Assembly (NCBI GenBank): GCA_001695595.3
Contig: MBPM02000001.1
Coordinates: 1,550,001 to 1,614,000, forward strand
From: Plasmopara viticola
Lineage: Eukaryota > Oomycota > Peronosporomycetes > Peronosporales > Peronosporaceae
DNA length: 64,000 nucleotides
Direction of reading: 5' to 3'
Below, in pieces: positions 24,061 to 35,410 of this stretch. Within the stretch, counting starts at the first letter, position 1, and the number at the start of each line of letters is the position of its first letter. Below the pieces are notes generated by a model. That model had not been told where the DNA came from, ran no database searches, and saw only the letters and a list, made by a program, of their open reading frames with translations. The position numbers and the translations under genes are program-made.

Positions 24061-24239
24061 TGTAATAGTTAGGAATTAGAAATTGTTTGAGTGATGTATG
24101 TCCAATTGAAATTAATAATAAAACTCAGCGTGTAACTAAAAGTTCAAATTCTAATCAAAAATTATCGTTCAAATAGTATGATACGTACCCCGTAGTTACT
24201 CATCTTTATCATGATGCAAAAACGGGATCCATAGGTGCA

Positions 24240-25010
24240 TCGAAGTTATGCCAAAGAGCAAAAGCCAGTCATTGAATTGTAACGTAAAACAAGTCAATGA
24301 ATGGTATAGACACAAAGTAGCATTCACAATATTGAAATCAGAATATGAAGTATCCCGAATCCAAAAACTCAAGCAACACTCCCAACGAATGGTAACTGGA
24401 TCTTGCATTCTAAAAGAAGCAACCTATGTCGATATCACTAACTATCAACAGCTATATTGGATACGCTAAATTATTAAAGAAAAAAATGAAGCCACGGCTC
24501 AAAAAGCTATCGATCAAATCATTACAGTGCACAAAGTGTCGGTATTGATGTCGGATAATGAATCTAAATTCACAAATAATGTAATTGAAAGGTTTTGATG
24601 AATTTCTAATCCCATGCTTATTCTATTTCAGATGATCATACAGTGCTTGAAAAGATAGATCGTTTCAATAGAACAATATAGGCAAGTCTAACAAAGATGC
24701 AGGATACAACGGAATTTCAAAAGCTTACACGAGAACATCTGAATAAGGCTATCTCTAGTTACAACGATACCACTCCTTCATACATAAAAGCTTCACCATA
24801 TGAAATGGGAAGAGGGATATATTTGCCAAAATTGAACGCAACAAACGAGTGGTTTAGCAAGTACAAAAAGGCATCTCAGCTGATTCTATTGTATGTTCTC
24901 CTTAAAATCCGAAGCCATTTGGAAAAGAAGGTGCGAGATTTTCAGAAGCTGTAAACGAAAATATATTGGATTTGATGGATCAAAGATGCGTATTAAATCA
25001 AAGAAAAATT
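24240..25010 (+). pseudogene. Polinton-type integrase relic
   Basis: DDE-type integrase that inserts the element into host DNA. The three catalytic regions are readable in shifting frames: YVDITNYQ (24,425), VLMSDNESKFTNN (about 24,540) and KIDRFNRTI (about 24,655). These are followed by the helix NKAISSYNDTTPSYIKASPYEM (24,745-24,810). A frame break near 24,900 precedes a C-terminal stretch KEGARFSEAVNENILDLMDQ typical of the chromo/SH3-like tail region. It has several stops and is non-functional. Confidence 0.78.
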
Positions 25011-25050
25011 ATGTCCTATACAAACCAAATAATGACCTAAAAATGTAAAA

Positions 25051-25640
25051 GCAGAAAAACTAACGCACCAATAGAGAACAATGCTGTAATTGACGTGGAC
25101 AAATATCACTAGGAGTAATGCAACGACAAGCACGAATTTCTGGTGAAAAGAATACACTGACAGTGATAGCACCTGTGAGTCACAAGACAATCTCAGTTTG
25201 ATTAATAAGAACAAAATGTCAAAATATAGATGAACATGATATGTAAACTAATCTCCAAAGAAGACACACAACGCATTAGAGAAGCAAAAAGGGTGATTAC
25301 TGTACTCAGCATCAAAATAAAATCCAACAAATGCATAATAGGGAACTAAGTATGATTGACAAGAGAAACAGACTACGCTCTGAAGAAAATAAGACGAATT
25401 AGACCTCATCAAACAGCAATTGATTCAGATTGATCCGTATATGAAAATTAAGCATCTAAGTATGAATAGACGATACAAATCTTGCTTGGAATAGACTTCA
25501 ATGTTCCGTTTGATCAGATCGACAAAAACATCGGAAGCATCTCTACGATAGAAACGATTTGTGTCACCCATCTACAAGTAAATATTAAGGTTGACTCTTA
25601 AAGGTGAAGTTTCCACCAGTCTCTCTAATGAGCGTTATTT
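25051..25640. other. AT-rich sequence downstream of the integrase relic
   Basis: May still belong to the Polinton; no further gene can be recognised. Confidence 0.35.
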
Positions 25641-25649
25641 AGCCATCTT

Positions 25650-26200
25650 AACTTTCACTTCAGGCAATCCTTTGGCTCCAAGCGCTTGAGCACCTTGATC
25701 AACAACACCAGATACTAATAGGTAATCTACAGGCCAAGCATTCTCTTTTGAGCACGGCCATGCTTTATCTTGATCCAGCTCCATAACGACTCTCCACTCC
25801 CGCAAGAGCACTGGTGCGCTAAGGCATCATGGTTGTGTTCCCCATTGTCAACTTGTAACTGTCAAAGGCCGCCCTGTTGACGTATAGTGGCACTGAAAAG
25901 ATATTCAGTAAAGCTGCTAGAACCCGTTCTTATTCGCTTCTGAACAGGCTCATGTTCCTTTCTTTTTGTACGCCGTCCTCTTGAACAATTGAGTATGACA
26001 GCTTTAATTGCACCTTCTTTTTTGCTACCAACCCGTCTGGTATGCAAGACCGTCAAGGCATATCCTTCTCTAAGTGCATGGGCACAATCTGCATCCTTGG
26101 CTTTTGCAGAGACTGATACTTAAGTGCAGGAGGTGGAGCTAAGCTGTTCATCGGGAATTCTCAAGTGTGCTATGCACTGCGGATACGTGCGCGTGAGCAC
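25650..26200 (-). pseudogene. FAR1/WRKY-GCM-type DNA-binding domain of a Mutator-like transposase, relic
   Basis: On the minus strand the order EGYALTVLHTRR, a stretch ILNCSRGRR, basic residues KRIRTGSS, then QLQVDNGEHNHD matches the FAR1 zinc-binding pattern, with Cys near 25,985 and His-Asn-His near 25,840. In oomycetes and plants this domain often sits at the N-terminus of MULE transposases. One Trp codon before QLQV is now TGA, and the catalytic part is missing. It shows that Mutator-type machinery once existed close to the Pack-type element at 9,684. Confidence 0.65.
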
Positions 26201-26890
26201 GTCTTGGGAGTTCGTTAAAATGCGGCGCAATGACATCAAACAGAATTTGACCAATAAACAAGGGGGTGAGAGGAAATGATCAAAAGGGTGAGTGGAAATT
26301 AACGGTTCCCTTAATTTAATGTATTAATTTGCAGCTGTAAGCATCAACTTTGTAGACTGGATTAAAAACCTTACTAGGCGCTTAAAAGGCATCTAGCAGT
26401 GCCAAACTTCGTACTGAAAAGGAACAACATTGGTGTTCCGATAGCCGCACTGCTTGTTATTATTTTGACACCCCTGGACTTGCCTCGTGTACACGTAAAG
26501 CCTAAAAAAGGTAGTCTTGGGCTCATAGCCAGTGTGCAGCTTGCTACTTAGCTACCTTTCGCATATTTGCGATTATTAGCAAGACGTATTTAACTACGAG
26601 TGACCTATCATTTCATGAGTCTTTAGTCGTAATGATACAGTGGGCAAATTTCGTAGCAAACTTAACACCTCAATAATTTAGAGTTTTAATTGTCTAGTGG
26701 TTCCATGATGTCGATCAAGAAAAAGTGTCGTGCCTTTTAACCATTGTAAATGTATTTCATTAACTTTGAGATACAAGCTATCGGAACCGACCAACCTGTC
26801 TCTATCGCGGGATACTGGTAGCTATCCGACCCATATTGGGACCGGGTTCCGTACCATTGCCCAACTCTGTATTCTAAATGTACTAAATTA
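26201..26890. other. Spacer, no gene seen
   Basis: No open frame of interest and no recognised motif. Confidence 0.4.
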
Positions 26891-26896
26891 GCGATT

Positions 26897-27686
26897 TGAT
26901 GTACAATTGCTGTATCGGATCATCATTTTCATCAAACGATGTACGATGCTTCTTCGCTGTCATTCGCGTGGCACACGATACGCTAATAGACACAGTGTTA
27001 AAAGAACGGGACGAAGAACGGCGAAGTGCCGCCGCGCTGCCGCTTAGCGTAGACGCACTTCAAGCCTTCATGCTTTTGTTCGCCATAACCCTGTGCTTAT
27101 ACGCGTGCGGATCCTTTATCCCTTCTGCTGGGTAGTCTTCGCAGTGCTGGCACACGTGACCCAGTCGAAGGTCGCGCTTGGCATGGCCACTTCACTCGGA
27201 CTCACCATCATGATGGGCTGGTACACGCTGCGCGCACTCGATCGTACTACGTTTACGGGCATCTTGCAAGGCTGGTTCGGCCTCATGAGTGAGTGCTGGC
27301 TTTTTCGACTGCTGGCAAATATTGTTGACCTCCTGCTGCACATGGTTGTGCCACTCACACTCGCACTCTGCTATTTGTCACTCGTGCGGGTTTGGATGAC
27401 TGCTTTAATCTTGATGTACGTTGAGTTGGCTTGCGTTGACTTCGTGTTTCTGATTATATGCAATGCATGTTGACTAGTTTCTCCCAATTCTGGATCAAGC
27501 TGGTTGCCAAAGGAGACCTGTGCCGTACCGGCAATGAAATTTATCACTTCGATCCACCACGCCCCAAAACCTTTTGGCGGGCGGTCCGGAAGATCGAAAT
27601 GCTTTACAACTGTACGATTACGGCACTTTGCGTGCTTGTTTGTCAAGCAGGTGTTCACGAGCTCGTCACTAAGTGCTTTCTCGGTG
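26897..27686 (+). pseudogene. Multi-exon membrane protein gene fragment
   Basis: GC-richer than the surrounding spacer. Consecutive open stretches encode a charged linker (TVLKERDEERRSAAALP), then several hydrophobic helices (for example LQAFMLLFAITLCLYA, FCWVVFAVLAHV, LLLHMVVPLTLALCYLS, MTALILMYVELACVDFVFL), then a soluble part (GNEIYHFDPPRPKTFWRAV) and a further helix, ending at a donor-like GG|GTAAGTAG at 27,687. Frames change between pieces, which fits either introns or decay. No family is recognised and no continuation is seen before the LINE at 27,989, so it is probably truncated. Confidence 0.45.
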
Positions 27687-27988
27687 GGTAAGTAGAGCTT
27701 TAGCAGCTTTGTAGAAAAAGTTACTGAACACTGTAGTAAAAGGTACTTACTATTGCAAGTTTCTAACATGTATTAATGCTAGATTACGACATATCTATAC
27801 TTCCTCTGGCCTGGCTCCCTTTTGATTAGTGACGCGACGAACGGCCACTTTCCATTAGCAAAGTAAAGGACATCGACAATGCTTTGTGCGTGATGCGCAT
27901 TAAACAAACAATTGAAAATAAGAGCAGAAGAGGCCAAGAGAGCAAAAAAGGCTTGACTTCGGAATTACAACTTGTCAATGTGGCATTT

Positions 27989-29143
27989 TTCGGAAAAGGT
28001 TGGGGTGACGCTCTCCTTCCAAGCGCGGGGGCTAAATGCTCGCGCGCTTCGGGCAGGTGCTCTCGGGCATCTGCAGGTCTCTAACGAGTCTCACCCTCGA
28101 CGCGACGGTCTTCAGCACCAGGCCAAACCCCCTTCCACGCCCTTAACCGCGCCAACCGCATCCGGATTGGCTCCTTTAATGTAAATTTACTAGGTTCGAA
28201 GCGCAAGAAGCACGAAACACTCCCCGAAGATCTCCGGCGCTACCGCGTCGATATCCTTGGCCTCCGAGAAACAAGATCTACGATAGAGGTGAGCACCGCA
28301 TTAAAAACTTCCTTCTAACCCTGAAAAAAAAAAAAAAAACGAAGCCAAGACCGAAGCCACCGAAATCCGCCGCCACTGCAACCCGTCAGGCGCCACTCGA
28401 CACGCCCGAGCCCGAGAAGAAACCTGGCGCCACACTAAGAAGCTCGAAACACTCCTCGGCGATATTGAAGATCTATCCCGACGCAAGTCCCTGGCCACCC
28501 TCGCGCTCGACCGCCTCTGGTCCGTCTGGCTCCGCCCCACGCTCATCTCACCCAAGACCCGCATTCGACTGTACAACACCTACGTTCTACTAATTCTGCT
28601 GTACAACTGCGCCACCTGGGCTCTTACCAATCAGAGCTCCACGGCCTCGAGAGTTTCCATCGCCGCCAGCTTCGCTACGCTCTTGGCTACCGCTGCCCTC
28701 GACACATTTCGAATGCAAGACTCTACGACCTCTGTGATGAGCGGCCGCTGAGACTACGACTGACACAAGCTCGCTGGCGCCTGTTTGGCCATGTACTTCG
28801 CCGCAATCCCGACATTCCAGCTAACCTCCAGATGCGTGCCTACTTCTTCTCCACCGCAGCAAAATGGCGCGGACGTCCCCGCACCACGCTCCCCTCAACA
28901 CTCGACCACAACCTTGTTTCCTGTGGCTCCGGCTTTCGACTACGGACAGCACAAGACCTCGAAGTGCTTCGTACCCTTGCACAAGACCGAAAGAAATGGA
29001 AGACCCTCACGACCTCGGTGCTGGATGCACTGCCCGCCGAACGAGACCCGACGTATGCGGACACCACTCTATGCCGTGGACTAGCCAGATTGAGCCTAGC
29101 ACGTGCATAACTTGGCAACGCGATAACGTAATACATTACGTTA
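27989..29143 (+). mobile_element. Internally deleted non-LTR retrotransposon (LINE) with target duplications
   Basis: Starts CGGAAAAGGTTGGGGTGACG, then encodes an AP-endonuclease start (RIRIGSFNVNLLGSKRKKHE and LPEDLRRYRVDILGLRETR near 28,150-28,275). It jumps across an A-run (28,324) into the C-terminal part of a reverse transcriptase ORF (KTRIRLYNTYVLLILLYNCA; ARWRLFGHVLRR; RGRPRTTL; ending ARLSLARA and TAA at 29,108). Flanks are CAATGTGGCATTT (27,976-27,988) and CAATGTGGCACATTT (29,144-29,158), a target duplication. It lacks most of the RT domain and has frameshifts, so it is non-autonomous. Confidence 0.88.
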
Positions 29144-29325
29144 CAATGTGGCACATTTACGTGCGACATAACTGGCACATTGGTAAGAATTAAATGTGTG
29201 TCAAGATATCAAATTTAATCCAATGATTCCACTCAGAAAATATATTTGAAACCCGGAACTTGTCACAATCAATCAGAAGTTTCAGCACCACTTATCATAA
29301 TCATTTTTTTCCGATTTTATGGTCG

Positions 29326-31558
29326 TTAAATGGGGGAATTGGCCTGGCTACAAGATCCATGTCCAATTCCAGCGTCTGCTGATACTTTTTTGCGGCGTTC
29401 TCGCTCTCTCCCAATCCGTTCTTGCACAAAATGGCCAAAAGATTCCGCCAAATCGTCGATGCGCATCTCATGTTCGTGATTTTGGGCAAGTAAAGTGCGC
29501 TCAAGCTGTAACACTTTACTCTCTAGTTGAGCGATTGTCGCCGTCTTCTCCTCTAAAATAGTAGCGTTTTCCTCTGTCGCAACTTTTGCACTGGTCATTA
29601 AATCCTAACAGCACCCTGTTAATGTGAGCTTTCACAGAAGAAAGCTTTGGCGACATACCCGAATTCGTTCATCAAAACTTGCCTGCATCTGCACGACTTT
29701 AGCGTCTTGGTCCTTCATCTTGCGCAACTGAAGTTGCAGCTTCTCCTCAACGCGACTTCGTTCGCTTACGGCTGCAGCTAGCAGTGTCTGCTTCTCCACC
29801 AGTGCCTTGGTCTGTGTCGTTATCGCAGCATTCATTTCTTGCTGCATATCATCCTTAGCTTGCTGCACTGTCGCATTGTCCTGGCGGAGTTGAATGATAG
29901 TCTCAATTCTTTGTGCCACTTCCTGCTCAAGATGTTGCCGCGCCTTTTTAACTTCTGCAACTTGACCTTCAACCAACCCGACCGAGCGTTGGATACGCTC
30001 TTGCACTTCCAGCTCCCACTGCTGCTTAAGCTCACCAATCACCTTCTCATGCTCGATCTGAGACTGTAATACTTTGGCTTGCAAATGTTCACATTTCTCT
30101 TTAAGCTCTCGTACACTCCTTTCACTCGTTTCAAGCTGCGACGAGGTGTATTTGAGCTGCGTTTGGATCGATCCAATCACCAGCTCAAGTTGCCGCTCGG
30201 CTGCTCTCAAGTTGCTGTCGTGTTCGGATACCAATTTAACTTCTTTGCGAGCATAGTCCTGTTGAGCATCTTGAAGCTGCTTCTTCAGCGATCCTATCTC
30301 GTCTTGTTGCGTCCTAACCAATACGTCAGATCGTCTGACATCTTGTATTTTATATAGTATAATTGCTTACCTTATTGTGAGAGAAGTCCGATGTATGTCG
30401 TTATCCAGTATGTATTTGGCCTCTTCAAGCTGTACAATCTGCATGTCTTTCTGCTCTCTTTCCTTGCTGTGCAGAGTCTCCATCTGCCTTGCTTTCTCTC
30501 GAATAACTCCATTTTCGCGCTCGAGAGCTGTTCGTGCAGATCGATATTCTTCAAACTCCAATTTTCTATGGCTCTCCAGCTCGTCCAACTGCATCTTAAG
30601 CTCGTGGATGTCGCTTTTGGCATCGATTTCGCGCTGTTGATAGCGACCTCGATCTTCTTTTACCATGTCAGCATCTTTGCAGACTTTTTTAAGCTGTACA
30701 TCTAGCTCTTCAATATTCTCCAACTAAATAAAGGCTCAAAAGATACATGAGCGCATTACACCGAATAAAATGACTATGCCTCACCAATTTCTGTCGTTCA
30801 TGCCTGCCTTGGGTTACCTCTTCTTCCAGCTTTTCCTTTTCAGCTAGAAGCTGCAGAAGAAGTTGGTCGTCCGAGGAAGCTCTTGGGCTTTTGTCATACG
30901 AATTGTCCTCATTATCGTTCTGGCAAGACGCATCCGATGTCGGAGGCAATGGTTTCTCGGTAAAAGCACGATTTCTTGCTAATAACAACTCAATCTCATC
31001 CACATGCCTTAAGCTGCAATTGTTTCCCATAAGTTTCAACGTCAAAAGCGAGTTATTGCTCTGCAATGCCTCAAGAAATGCCAAAGCTCCTGGATTCCCA
31101 ATTCCATTCCAACGCAAGTCCAACTGACGCAAGGTTTGGTTGACTCGCAGAGCTTTTGCAAGAGCTCTAGCACCTTCAGGTGTGATGTTATTATTGCGCA
31201 AATCAAGTGTGAAGAGTCGTTTATCGATTTCTAGAGCACTAGCAAGAGCTTCGACTCCTTGGTCCAACAGCCCTACATTATTCCATTCCAAACTGATGGA
31301 CACGACGCTGTGTGAAGAGCGTAACAGTGCAGCAAGAGCGCACGCAGCCCCAGCTTCAAAGCAATTACCGCGCAGATCCAACCGTGTCGGGACACTAGCA
31401 AGACGCGCCTTCTCGACGATCTCGGCACACTTATCGTCCCCAAGGTACGAATTGCTATAGTCTAAAATCGCATCGACATCTGAATGTTGTCCGGTTTGTG
31501 CAAGCTCTGTGACTTGTACATTCTCGTCGAGATTTTGTCGCTTTGGTGGGCCCGTCAT
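29326..31558 (-). CDS. LRRC45: LRRC45-like leucine-rich-repeat and coiled-coil protein (686 aa)
   Basis: Human LRRC45 is a centrosome-linker and cilium-base protein of about 670 residues with the same layout. Exons are 31,558-30,785, 30,723-30,371, 30,313-29,659 and 29,604-29,326, joined in phases 0, 2 and 0 with GT-AG borders. Residues about 55-200 hold leucine-rich repeats of the RNase-inhibitor type (LDLRGNCF, ISLEWNNVG, LDLRNNNIT, LDLRWNGIG, LKLMGNN). Residues about 230-660 are nearly continuous coiled coil. The last ~20 residues (VSADAGIGHGSC...) follow an A-run that is one base longer than in the left arm, so the C-terminus may be frameshifted. The left-arm copy is a pseudogene, making this the only working copy in the window. 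Confidence 0.85.
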
Positions 31559-31687
31559 CGCACTGGGATTAAAAAAGGCACTTTATTTCAGTAGTGTCTA
31601 CTCATACGACATGGACATTGAGAAGTTTATATACATTGTGGATTAAGCTACAAGCACTTTAAGATTATGGTCAACACTCGCAGCCAC

Positions 31688-32014
31688 TCTTCGGAAAAGG
31701 TTGGGGTGACGCCCTCCTTCCAAGCGCGGGGGCTTAATGCTCGCGCGCTTCGGGCAGGTGCTCTCGGGCATCTGCAGGTCTCTAACGAGTCTCACCCTCG
31801 ACGCGACGGTCTCTAGCACCAGGGCGCCACCTGGGCTCTTACCAAGTCAGAGCTAAACAAAATAATTGAAGACCCTCACGACCTCGGTGCTGGCTGCACT
31901 GCCCGCCGAACGAGACCCGACGTATGCGGACACCACTTTATGCCGTGGACTAGCCAGGCTGAGCCTAGCACGTGCATAACTTGGCAACGCGATAACGTAA
32001 GACAATACAATAAT
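31688..32014 (+). mobile_element. Short LINE-derived non-autonomous element, right arm
   Basis: About 327 bp, starting TCTTCGGAAAAGGTTGGGG and ending in a CAATACAATAAT tail. It is flanked by a perfect 12-bp target duplication ACTCGCAGCCAC (31,676-31,687 and 32,015-32,026). It has the same internal structure as the copies at 6,425 and 54,068. It lies just upstream of the LRRC45-like gene. Confidence 0.92.
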
Positions 32015-32026
32015 ACTCGCAGCCAC

Positions 32027-33689
32027 GGGACTGTATTAGCGTTATTACTACGACACCCTTTTTCAAAAATGGATGTGTAAACTACATGCTGCAACTTAGT
32101 TTGATTGGCGGAAAAGTTTAGGCGGCATATCCGTCTCGAGATCTTCCATCCCTCCCGACATTCACCTTAGTGTTTATTGGTGAGCGTGCGTCCGCTGTCA
32201 GCTTATAAAGCGCAGACCCTATCGCTTTCTGGTCAAGTAGGATGCTAAAACAAAAAAGAACGAAGCGATGTCGCGATCAGGTTAAATTTAATGAGTGAGG
32301 AAACAAAGTCGCACATAGCGCCACTGAAGAAGCCAATAAAAGACTCTTGGTGGATCATCGAAGGGTCCACCTCGTGGTGTCCAATAAATTATTCGTAAAG
32401 GTAACGCTCATGAAGCTTGACTGCCAGAAACAACGTTTCCTAAATATCTAATGTCGATTCCGACTTTAAATTGTAATATGTGGAATTATAATTGTCTTTG
32501 CCGTGGGAGAGGCAGCTGGAAAAATGATCGCAGCCTTTGCAGCGGTCTAGAGCCTCCAGAAATCGCGTGCTATTGATGCCACCTGTGCTGCAATTGCGTA
32601 CGTTTAATATGCAGCATACGCAATAGTTTGCATATACATAACCCGTTTACTTGCATTTACAATGTGTTGACTGACTTATTTTTGGAATGCTTACTTACAT
32701 AAGTTTAGTCACTCGTACTGCGATTTGTCATTCCGCAAAAAAAATCTTCTTTGGACTTGAAAAGAGTGCCATTAAATGTTTATTGTCCTTGTGCTTAGAG
32801 TTAAAAATTTACATGAGAGATCAATAACTAATGACTTTCGATGTAATAAAGCCACAGGCCTCGCTGTGAAATTGCCGCAGCTGGCCATCACAGAGAAAAA
32901 TAGCCTGAAATGTCCTCATCTGTGACGTCTCAGGCTTCTTGAACCTTATTGAAGCTGATTAATGATGTCACGCTGTAACAAAGTGTAGTAAAGTCACAAT
33001 TTCTTCAATTTTACCTTAAAACTAGTGATTTGTAGGTGGTGGGCTTAATTTATCGTGCGAAAGAAATTCAAAAACAACTTTAGTAAGGGTGTTTAACAGG
33101 TTAACAGTAAGACATTAAAATTCTTGTCGAACCTGTCGATTAAAATCAGCATAATCGCGCTTCAATCCGAAAGCACCACCCATCATAAGCAGACGCTCCA
33201 CGTCGCAGCAAGTATTATTCGGGTGACTCGGCCGAGCGTCACATACCCATTTGTAGGCTGGCGTTGTTGACACTTGGTCAACGTCGCTTTATGAATACTA
33301 AAGACTTCAGATGCATTACAAAGGCTCACACATTGTAACTATGGCCACCATCACTACCGTGTTTGCCTCGCTTGACAAAATGCGTGTCAAGCACAATTTC
33401 TTGGATTGTAGACTGTTTGAAGAGAAGGAAGGATGTTATTGCGTTGAGTGAGCCAATGATATGGACTTCTCTAGAAAAGTTTCTTCTTGCTCGCACACTA
33501 GGACGTACGCTTTATCGGCTTGCTTGCCATAAGCTATCACACGCCAAGCACTTCAAATGATGCCGGTGGAGCTCTCAATTATTACCTTTATGCGACGTTT
33601 TAAATTTGCCAGCCGACAGTAAGCATTTGCCCACACATAGTCATTTCTTGTTCGTGACCTCAATTGTCTCGCTTCGCAAGCTTTACACT
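32027..33689. other. Intergenic, right arm
   Basis: Mirrors left-arm 8,641-9,683 and 11,676-12,160, without the Pack-type element. At the equivalent insertion site (about 32,575-32,635) there is a 60-bp tract containing the small inverted repeat ATTGCGTA/TACGCAAT. No gene seen. Confidence 0.5.
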
Positions 33690-35410
33690 TCGGTAAACTA
33701 AATCATACCTTTACAAGCCACCCGCAGCGTTTTCCGGCCCGATACGGGTACCTCGGTCCAAGTGTTCAGCACCCCGTATTGAAAAAGGATCAGTGTCATG
33801 CGCAATATAGCCTCAATATCGTACGCCATGGACTTTGCTAGTCCAAAATACATAATTCTTTTATCTTCCTCAAAACCTTTCCGATTCGGACAGTCTCGCA
33901 TAAATTTTCTGACTTGACCACGCTGGTAGCGCTTGCCTTCGAATTTACCGCCATTTCTTTGCTGGCCGAATTATCTATGACCATTAACTTGGCCGACCTA
34001 CACTATCTTGACCACTCCGTAGATTCCTACTTTTTAAAATGGTCAGAAAATGCTTTTAATTGAAACGTCCTTAAGCTGTTGACGACATGAACTCGTTCTC
34101 CAGTGGAAGACTGCCCATCAAAATCACGAACTACCGAAAATCATTCATGGTTTTGTTCAGCGTCTGCAGACCCATCACTAGCTCGTCAAATCAATCAAAT
34201 TGTCCATCCATTTCTCACAAAATTCACACAAACGTAAAGCTTTATTCGATTGTGGCATTCGAGCACTGTAGACCATGCCTTCGCGGCGGGGATTAAGTCT
34301 TTGTCTGATGCTCCACCGAGATTCAGGGCGATCATTATCGGTGTCATCACAACATTTAGCGACTAAAAATCCGTGCTATCAGCCTGAAAATTTCACCTAA
34401 TATATGTAAAATCAGCCCATTCCTTGCCAGCGTCGACTACATGGGAGTTCTAGACATCGCCTTGTAAATTGACATCAGTCTGCTTTGAGGACATCGTATC
34501 GATAATGATGAGGCTTAAGAAAAAAATTCAGTTGCGATTGTTCGTCTATAGTGTATATGGTGTGAGCAGTATATTGTAACTGCGGAGTGGATGCATGAAA
34601 GTCTGATCTGTACATCCTCCGAGCATGGTGGCGTGATCCTTGTAACGTCAGAATCTGGCGTCGCATGCCTCATCACTATTTGCCGCAATCACTTTAGAAT
34701 ATTTCGTCATCGCCGAGTCACCACTAGCTTTAACTTCATTCGTCGTAGCATGAAAACTGTCATTGAAGGCAAAGTTGATGTCCCTAGTAGGAACGACTGC
34801 ATTTTACACGACTCCAATCTCAGCCGAGCATATAACCCACCAAGGCGAGCATTTCATATAGCTTTAAACTTAAAGGCATTGATGTAAATATTGCTGTGTA
34901 AGAAGTGCTCCGCTATTACATTATGCCAAGCTGTGCCATCTCGAAGATGAGTAGTACGTTGTGAGAAGATTGCACTGTTAACTAACGGACGTAAAGTACT
35001 CTGCACAAGGAGTGAAGACTTCGAGTTGTTAAACCCTGGAAATACACCCAGGTATTCTGATCGGACCGTGGTGATGATAAGACTGGAAACTATCCAAAGT
35101 GTCGGAGGCAGGCTGACCATCCTTGTCTTTGGGCTTCTTATGAAATCAAGTAAAAAATTCTGGGCGCTTTGGTGCCGCCGTAAAGTCTCACCAGAACAGC
35201 GGTTCTATTTGAATACTTCTGACAAAATATGCCACCCCTCTGAAGAGCTCCCTTGGCGCGCAAAGCAGATTAACGTACTGCCTGGCGCCGTGGCCTGCAT
35301 TGAGCGAGTAGTACCCTTTTCCTCTTTCTGGTCGAATCTGTTATTCAAAAAAAAGGAGTAAATCTTTCACGGGATGGCGGGTTGCGCTCGTACTCGGCGG
35401 TGGGTAGGTC
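33690..35410 (-). mobile_element. Copia-type Gag remnant, right arm
   Basis: Mirror of 6,950-8,640. The zinc-knuckle relic (about 33,885-33,951) reads RYQRGQVRKFMRDCP, with the same two Cys-to-Arg changes as the left arm. That indicates it was already dead when duplicated. Many stops. Confidence 0.6.

Larger units (their letters stand above)
21400..25050 (+). mobile_element. Decayed Polinton/Maverick-type element (partial)
   Basis: A DNA polymerase B relic is followed, on the same strand, by a retroviral-type integrase relic. This pairing is characteristic of Polintons, large self-synthesising DNA transposons that also occur in oomycetes. The region is strongly AT-rich compared with the host genes and full of stops. 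I found no terminal inverted repeats, capsid or packaging ATPase genes, so the borders are approximate and the element is incomplete. Confidence 0.75.

Noticed and set aside
29839..30705. Plus-strand open frames rich in Leu and Ser
   Set aside because: They are antisense shadows of the LRRC45-like coiled-coil exons.
32575..32635. The 60-bp tract at the right-arm equivalent of the Pack-type insertion as an excision footprint
   Set aside because: It shares no sequence with the element's terminal repeats, so it is more likely ancestral DNA lost in the left arm at insertion.
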